A stretch of 64,000 nt of DNA from assembly GCA_039654915.1 (NCBI GenBank), contig CM077599.1, forward strand, positions 19,408,501 through 19,472,500. Direction: 5' to 3'. The notes under the pieces are model-generated. The model worked only from the letters and a program-made list of their open reading frames with translations. It was not told the DNA's origin and did not search any database. The stretch is from Aquilaria yunnanensis. Its lineage: Eukaryota > Streptophyta > Magnoliopsida > Malvales > Thymelaeaceae. This document shows positions 58,748 to 64,000 of this stretch, in pieces (the first letter of the stretch is position 1; every line of letters begins with the position of its first letter). The position numbers were made by a program, and so were the translations under genes.

Positions 58748-59866
58748 CTTCCTTCCCCAATTGAGTATTGTAGTATTGTAGATGCTACAATGAGTGAACA
58801 GGGGAATAGGGCCTATTCTTTTCCTTTTCCCCTTTTTTGCACCCACAATACTCTCCTCACCCTTCTTGCGACCACCGCCGCACAAAGATAGCTGTAAACG
58901 AGTTCAATCTGTCAACCCTGCACTCGCATTTCCCTTATTTTTAGTAGCTTGTTAATGGTAAAGCTTGTTTGGCCCTCTTTTTTTCTGGTTTTGTTCTTTT
59001 AATTGAGGCTCCCATGTACAACAATGGAAATGGGTTTATGGGCAACTTCTATATTCACTGTTTTCATCCTTGTTCTGTCTAGATTTTCTATGCCATTAAT
59101 TTGCATTGGAAGTTTGCTTGGTTTTGTGTTTTTTTTTGCAATGTTAAAAGGGCTGCTTTTGATATTCAAGTTGCATATTTCTACTTCCCAGGGCATTTTT
59201 TATAAGGAGATTTGTCTTGGCTGATGCAACTTGATTTATTTACCCATTGTCTCCCATAACTATTTTTTTTTTTTTGTGTTTGCCATCTTTGTGTTGGTTT
59301 CCATTTTTCTTCCTTCACCTAAGGCACTCTGGTTGTCTTCTAACTAGGTATAGTCGTTACCTTCTTATAGGTTGAATATTTTTGTTCACATCCTAATACA
59401 CCATCATATTCATTTACATGACATTAACATGGGTATAAAATATTTTTGTTCATATCCCATTACACCATCATATTCATTTACATGACATTAGCATGGGTAT
59501 AAGTCTTTATCTACAGTATTTTATAAATTATGGTGATAATGGATAGATTTAGCACTTGGCTGATTTTTTGAACTTGTTGGCCTGAATGTTTGACATGTGT
59601 ACATGAAAATGAGTGTCTGTTCTTCTTTGTTTGATACCCTAGCTTTATGGCGTTATTATTTTGCTGCCATAATGAAAATACATACTTATTGATGTGTATA
59701 GGTGATGTATCACCATGCACGTACATGTTATTCTTTTATCTGTTATTTGTGTTGGGGCAACAATATTATAGGTGTAAGAATGGCGACCAGGCAATAGTCA
59801 AGCTCCTATGGGTGTGTTCTAAAAGGAAAATCACCTTTAAGGAAAGAAATATGGGCCAATTGGAAT
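58748..59866 (+). repeat. Left arm of a near-identical ~1.1 kb inverted repeat
   Basis: CCTTCCCCAATTGAGTATTG at 58750 to GGGCCAATTGGAATCAC at 59866 is repeated in inverse at 61880-60766 with only a handful of differences: an extra GTAGTATT near 58768, one base in GGTTGTCTTC/GGTTTTCTTC near 59335, and GGCGTTAT/GGCGCTAT at 59651. Open frames in both arms are therefore duplicated word for word (for example 59647-59877 and 60989-60756), without evidence of function. Bases 58748-59060 also match, more loosely, 52840-53150. Confidence 0.93.
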
Positions 59867-60084
59867 CACTTGGATAGTGAATGAAGAATGCTCATCATGA
59901 AGTTGGACTTAGGGCGGCTGGGATGACAACCCACTATCCAAGTAGTTGTGATATTCCCTGAAGATTGTCAATAGATCATCCTAATTAAAAATCTGAGCAT
60001 CCGTAAGCTTTTCACCTCTGGATTCCCCTACAACACATCATAAACAAGAATACATATAAACATACACATGGATTAACAAGAAAT

Positions 60085-60480
60085 ACAACCATGCACAATT
60101 TATTTAGAATGAAATGAAAACATTCACAACTTGTTTAAAATGAAAACATTGACTACTTGTTTTTAATTAAATAGAAACACTCACAACTTGTTTAGAATGA
60201 AGTGGAAATATTCACAACTTATTTAGAATGAAATGAAAACATTAACAACTTGTTTAGATTGAAAATATTCACAAATTGTTTAGAATGAAATGAAAACAAT
60301 GGCAACTTATTTGGAATGAAAACATTCACAACTTGTTTAGAATGATATGAAAATATTCATAACTTGTTTAGAATGAAATGGAAACATTCATAACTTCTTT
60401 GGAATGCATACATTCACAACTTGTTTGGAATCAAATGAAAACATTCATAACTTGTTTGAAATGCAAACTGTCACATTCAA
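60085..60480. repeat. 31-bp minisatellite in the loop of the inverted repeat
   Basis: About 13 units close to CACAACTTGTTTAGAATGAA followed by ATGAAAACATT, with shorter ~26-bp versions lacking GAAAT. Units are moderately diverged. It lies in the ~900-bp loop between the two 1.1 kb arms. Confidence 0.9.
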
Positions 60481-60765
60481 ATATCTAAATTTGACTCTCC
60501 CACCAATCTAGGTTGGCTGCATTGGTGCCCCGGACTAGGTCCCAACCAATTCCTATAGATGTGCCTAGTATATTCTTCCAAACTTGGAACTATCTTTAAA
60601 GGGACTGCCACTTGTTCAATTATTGTTAAAGCTTCCAAGGATGACAAGATTGTTCACATAAGGTGGGTAGGATGTTTGCTCAACTTGTTTTGGATGGAGT
60701 TGCCCCATCTTTGTACCTAGTCCACATGACATTAGTAGTGATTTCACAAAACAGTTTAATTACTT

Positions 60766-61880
60766 TGTGATTCCAATTGGCCCATATTTCTTTCCTTAAA
60801 GGTGATTTTCCTTTTAGAACACACCCATAGGAGCTTGACTATTGCCTGGTCGCCATTCTTACACCTATAATATTGTTGCCCCAACACAAATAACAGATAA
60901 AAGAATAACATGTACGTGCATGGTGATACATCACCTATACACATCAATAAGTATGTATTTTCATTATGGCAGCAAAATAATAGCGCCATAAAGCTAGGGT
61001 ATCAAACAAAGAAGAACAGACACTCATTTTCATGTACACATGTCAAACATTCAGGCCAACAAGTTCAAAAAATCAGCCAAGTGCTAAATCTATCCATTAT
61101 CACCATAATTTATAAAATACTGTAGATAAAGACTTATACCCATGCTAATGTCATGTAAATGAATATGATGGTGTAATGGGATATGAACAAAAATATTTTA
61201 TACCCATGCTAATGTCATGTAAATGAATATGATGGTGTATTAGGATGTGAACAAAAATATTCAACCTATAAGAAGGTAACGACTATACCTAGTTAGAAGA
61301 AAACCAGAGTGCCTTAGGTGAAGGAAGAAAAATGGAAACCAACACAAAGATGGCAAACACAAAAAAAAAAAATAGTTATGGGAGACAATGGGTAAATAAA
61401 TCAAGTTGCATCAGCCAAGACAAATCTCCTTATAAAAAATGCCCTGGGAAGTAGAAATATGCAACTTGAATATCAAAAGCAGCCCTTTTAACATTGCAAA
61501 AAAAAACACAAAACCAAGCAAGCTTCCAATGCAAATTAATGGCATAGAAAATCTAGACAGAACAAGGATGAAAACAGTGAATATAGAAGTTGCCCATAAA
61601 CCCATTTCCATTGTTGTACATGGGAGCCTCAATTAAAAGTACAAAACCAGAAAAAAAAAAAGAGGGCCAAACAAGCTTTACCATTAACAAGCTACTAAAA
61701 ATAGGGGAAATGCGAGTGCAGGGTTGACAGATTGAACTCGTTTACAGCTATCTTTGTGCGGCGGTGGTCGCAAGAAGGGTGAGGAGGGTATTGTGGGTGC
61801 AAAAAAGGGAAAAGGAAAAGAATAGGCCCTATTCCCCTGTTCACTCATTGTAGCATCTACAATACTCAATTGGGGAAGGA
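60766..61880 (-). repeat. Right arm of the near-identical inverted repeat
   Basis: Reverse complement of 58748-59866 (about 99 % by eye). Outside 61880 the sequence (GGCCAACTGGGCTTCTCTTT) continues the match to the left terminal region at 52800, but the left arm does not. The right arm is therefore the original context and 58748-59866 the inverted copy. Confidence 0.92.
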
Positions 61881-62919
61881 AGGCCAACTGGGCTTCTCTT
61901 TTTGTTCACACATGAATATATTGTTATTATGGGTGGGTGGGTAAGTGGGGGCATGATTGCAAATATAGAGTAGATGAGGGTAAGGATAGGAGCCAAGACC
62001 AATTATTGACTAGTCAAATTGAAAAAAACAAGCTGGCTTAATGTAGCTTCACCTAAACCAAATAAGGAGAAAGTGAATCCCGAAGAAACAACATATTGGC
62101 CTTACTCGGCTATTGGAAATTGATTTAGTTTTTGAACAACATAATGACAAAATTTCAAACCAAAAAATACCCATTCCATTTCCTGAGTAGACATTGAACG
62201 GTCAGAAAAAACATAAATAAGAGATTAATCACCAGAGAAGTCCCTAAAACTCCAAAGATAATGCCTCTATAAAAGCTTCACTCATAGTGGTGGCTCTTGG
62301 TGAAACCATTCCAATCGAACATGCCAAGAACACCTAACTACATGAGCAATACATCAAAGACCAATTTCATGAAGCCAAGGAGTGAATGCAATGAATACGG
62401 ATAGATAGATTACATACTTTAGACACAACAACGATGGAGAAACCAAGAACAAAGATGCTAACAAACAAGATTTAAGTAAGTGATTTGAATGGATGAACAA
62501 TTAAGGTTTGATGAAATTTGGGGAAAATTGCTAACAAGACTTCAAATTCATTGAATGAGAGAAAAATAGGGATCGGATGAAGAAACAAATAGGGCTAAAC
62601 AATAATGGGGGGAAATTGTGAAGCAGAGATATTGGTTTGAAGCTTCCATTGCAAAGAAAAAAAGCTCAATTAGCCTAGAGCCGCCTTTATCACAGATGCT
62701 TTTAATTGGCATAAGCATCCCATAAATGGCATTTATGTCATGTGTTCACATGTAGACATTTTTTGTCCCACATAGGACTAAGTCGCTCTAGCTAGCAAAT
62801 TTGGAGGACTAAGACATTTAATCTAGAAACTTAGAGGACCAAGTTGCACTAAGTCAAAGATAAAAGACTAACCCATTTGAGTTTGCAAAGTGAAAGGACC
62901 AAATGTACAATTTGACCTT

Positions 62920-64000
62920 TCTTGTCCTTTTCTTTTTCTTTTTTTTTTACACAAAGCATCTTACAAGTGTACAAAGTGACTTACATCTTTTTGAGCCGCA
63001 TTTGATATTTTAATTTTTCCATGTAGGTGAAGAAGTGATCCAACTTGAAATCTCACACCTGGTTGAAGTATCCGTTGTCAACCAAGCTAGGTTGATGGGA
63101 CTATTTTTGTTGATTTTGAATATGAAAACATTATTGGAATTCCTATATTAACATCCTTTAATGTTTGAAAGACAAAACATAAGACAAAATGGTGTATACT
63201 TAAAAAAAAATATGAATGCTTGGTGAATTAGGAAAAATAAAAATCAATTTAGTAGTCAATTAATAGTTTTTTTTCTTTTTTTTTCATGAAAATATCTGGC
63301 ACATTTAGTTGGCATGCACTAGGAAATGTTACCTCCTTTTGCCCTATTTACATTATGGTTGTGATTCAGTTCCACGATTTCAACTTTCAACATCATTTTT
63401 ATTAATAATTATGTTATCTATATAGATTGTGTTATTCTTTTCTTTACTTTTCTTTTTTTTGAAATAAAAAATGTTGTATAAATATAATCAATCTAACTTT
63501 CTTTAGTCCAAATATATCATAACTGAACAACATCCATTTGATTTCCAAACAACATAAGCAAAACCTTTATCCAAATTATTTTTTATTGTTTTCAAGGAAA
63601 TATTCTTATATTCTTAAACATTATATCTTTTTTCAATGTACCATATTTATAAATTTTATGCAATTATTTTTTTGTAACAAATAATATCATTTGAAAAAAA
63701 TATTGTGATTGCAACATCTCAAAACAAATAATAAAACATTTTTATTCATTGCTTGCAGTAAAACATTTAAAGAACACTAAATCTTAATTCTTTATCTTTT
63801 ATTTATTTATTTTTAATCTAGAATCACTTTCATTTAAAAGCTTTATACACCTAATAATCTCTTGAGTAATACTTCATTCATTTCATATTCTTTGCAACAT
63901 TTTTTATTTTAGGTCATCTCAAATTCTTTGCACCATTTCCTTTCTTAATAAGTTTTATCAAATAATTTTACCATTATAACCCTCGTTCGTCTTTTTGTTC
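62920..64000. other. AT-rich right edge, no gene
   Basis: Very AT-rich with long T tracts. No open frame or domain. The last ~130 bp (from ~63868, TACTTCATTCATTTCATATT, then CTTTGCAACATTTTTT) recall the start of a Stowaway-like element, but the other end is outside the window. Confidence 0.4.

Larger units (their letters stand above)
52000..62915. mobile_element. Candidate ~10.9 kb TIR transposon with long divergent terminal inverted repeats, nested by others
   Basis: The left end (52018-52120: GTGCATTTGGGGCTTTAACTT, GAGTTAGTCCTTTATCTTTAA, CTTAGTCCCTTAAATTTGC) is the inverse of the right end (62915-62800: GTACATTTGGTCCTTTCACTT, GGGTTAGTCTTTTATCTTTGA, CTTAGTCCTCCAAATTTGC). Further in, 52640-53170 (ACTAGTCAATAATTGGTTTT, CCCCAATTAAGTATTGTAGAT, AAGATAGCTGCAAACGAG) is the inverse of 62085-61560. 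Intervening segments do not align. Terminal GGTCCTTT/TAGTCC motifs with long TIRs are common in plant Mutator-like elements. No clear 9-bp duplication was found, so single-element status is an inference. Confidence 0.45.

Noticed and set aside
58622..61887. Pairs of identical open frames (e.g. 59647-59877 and 60989-60756) suggesting a conserved duplicated gene.
   Set aside because: Non-coding DNA around them is equally identical, so identity reflects a recent inverted duplication of the whole segment.
1..64000. tRNA, rRNA or snoRNA genes.
   Set aside because: I scanned for B-box-like GGTTCGA and cloverleaf-compatible stretches and found none convincing; no rRNA-like conserved blocks seen. 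A covariance-model search would settle this.

Overview
The window is nuclear DNA of a flowering plant, most likely a eudicot. It has AT-rich, intron-bearing genes with GT-AG splice sites, plant-specific families (AKT1-type Shaker K+ channel, FAR1/FRS transposase), and many plant transposon classes. Nothing in it is bacterial or organellar. I rebuilt three intact multi-exon genes by following reading phase across splice sites: a CBP3-like ubiquinol-cytochrome c chaperone (+, 23853-27071, 286 aa, 7 exons), an AKT1-like inward-rectifier K+ channel (-, 37544-42649, 884 aa, 12 exons), and the tRNA/DNA cytosine methyltransferase DNMT2 (-, 45586-49996, 387 aa, 9 exons).

Layout. 1-2249 (-): FAR1/MULE transposase gene, one continuous frame broken by three TAG codons, running off the left edge. 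2270-6790: AT-rich spacer with decayed telomere-like CCCTAA motifs and dispersed internal duplications. 6790-10340: a 3.5 kb minisatellite of ~21-bp units. 10340-15600: weak gene remnants, a MED19 pseudogene with its introns, and a cluster of CACTA-like subterminal repeats. 15620-16860: possible TIR element. 16860-19310: CT-rich, no recognised gene. 19312-25362: a large inverted duplication. The 5' half of the CBP3 gene occurs twice, head to head, around a broken Ty1/copia polyprotein fragment. The right copy is the intact gene. The left copy has lost its start codon, a splice acceptor and exons 4-7. 27072-37540: transposon-rich, with Stowaway-like MITEs, two foldback MITEs with 9-bp target duplications, a LINE RNase H fragment disrupted by two later elements, and a truncated Ty3/gypsy 5' end. 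37544-49996: the channel and DNMT2 genes, separated by ~2.9 kb of possible captured-gene debris. 50000-64000: no host gene; nested transposons. Divergent terminal sequences at ~52.0 and ~62.9 kb are inverted relative to each other and may bound one ~10.9 kb element. It holds a decayed Myb/SANT-like protein gene, a complete but internally deleted gypsy element with 5-bp target duplication, and a nearly identical 1.1 kb inverted repeat around a 31-bp minisatellite.

The intact genes have unrelated housekeeping or transport roles and form no pathway together. The most unusual content is structural: two large inverted repeats (one carrying a host gene), the 21-bp minisatellite beside telomere-like DNA, and several datable nested insertions. 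I found no clear new enzymatic system.
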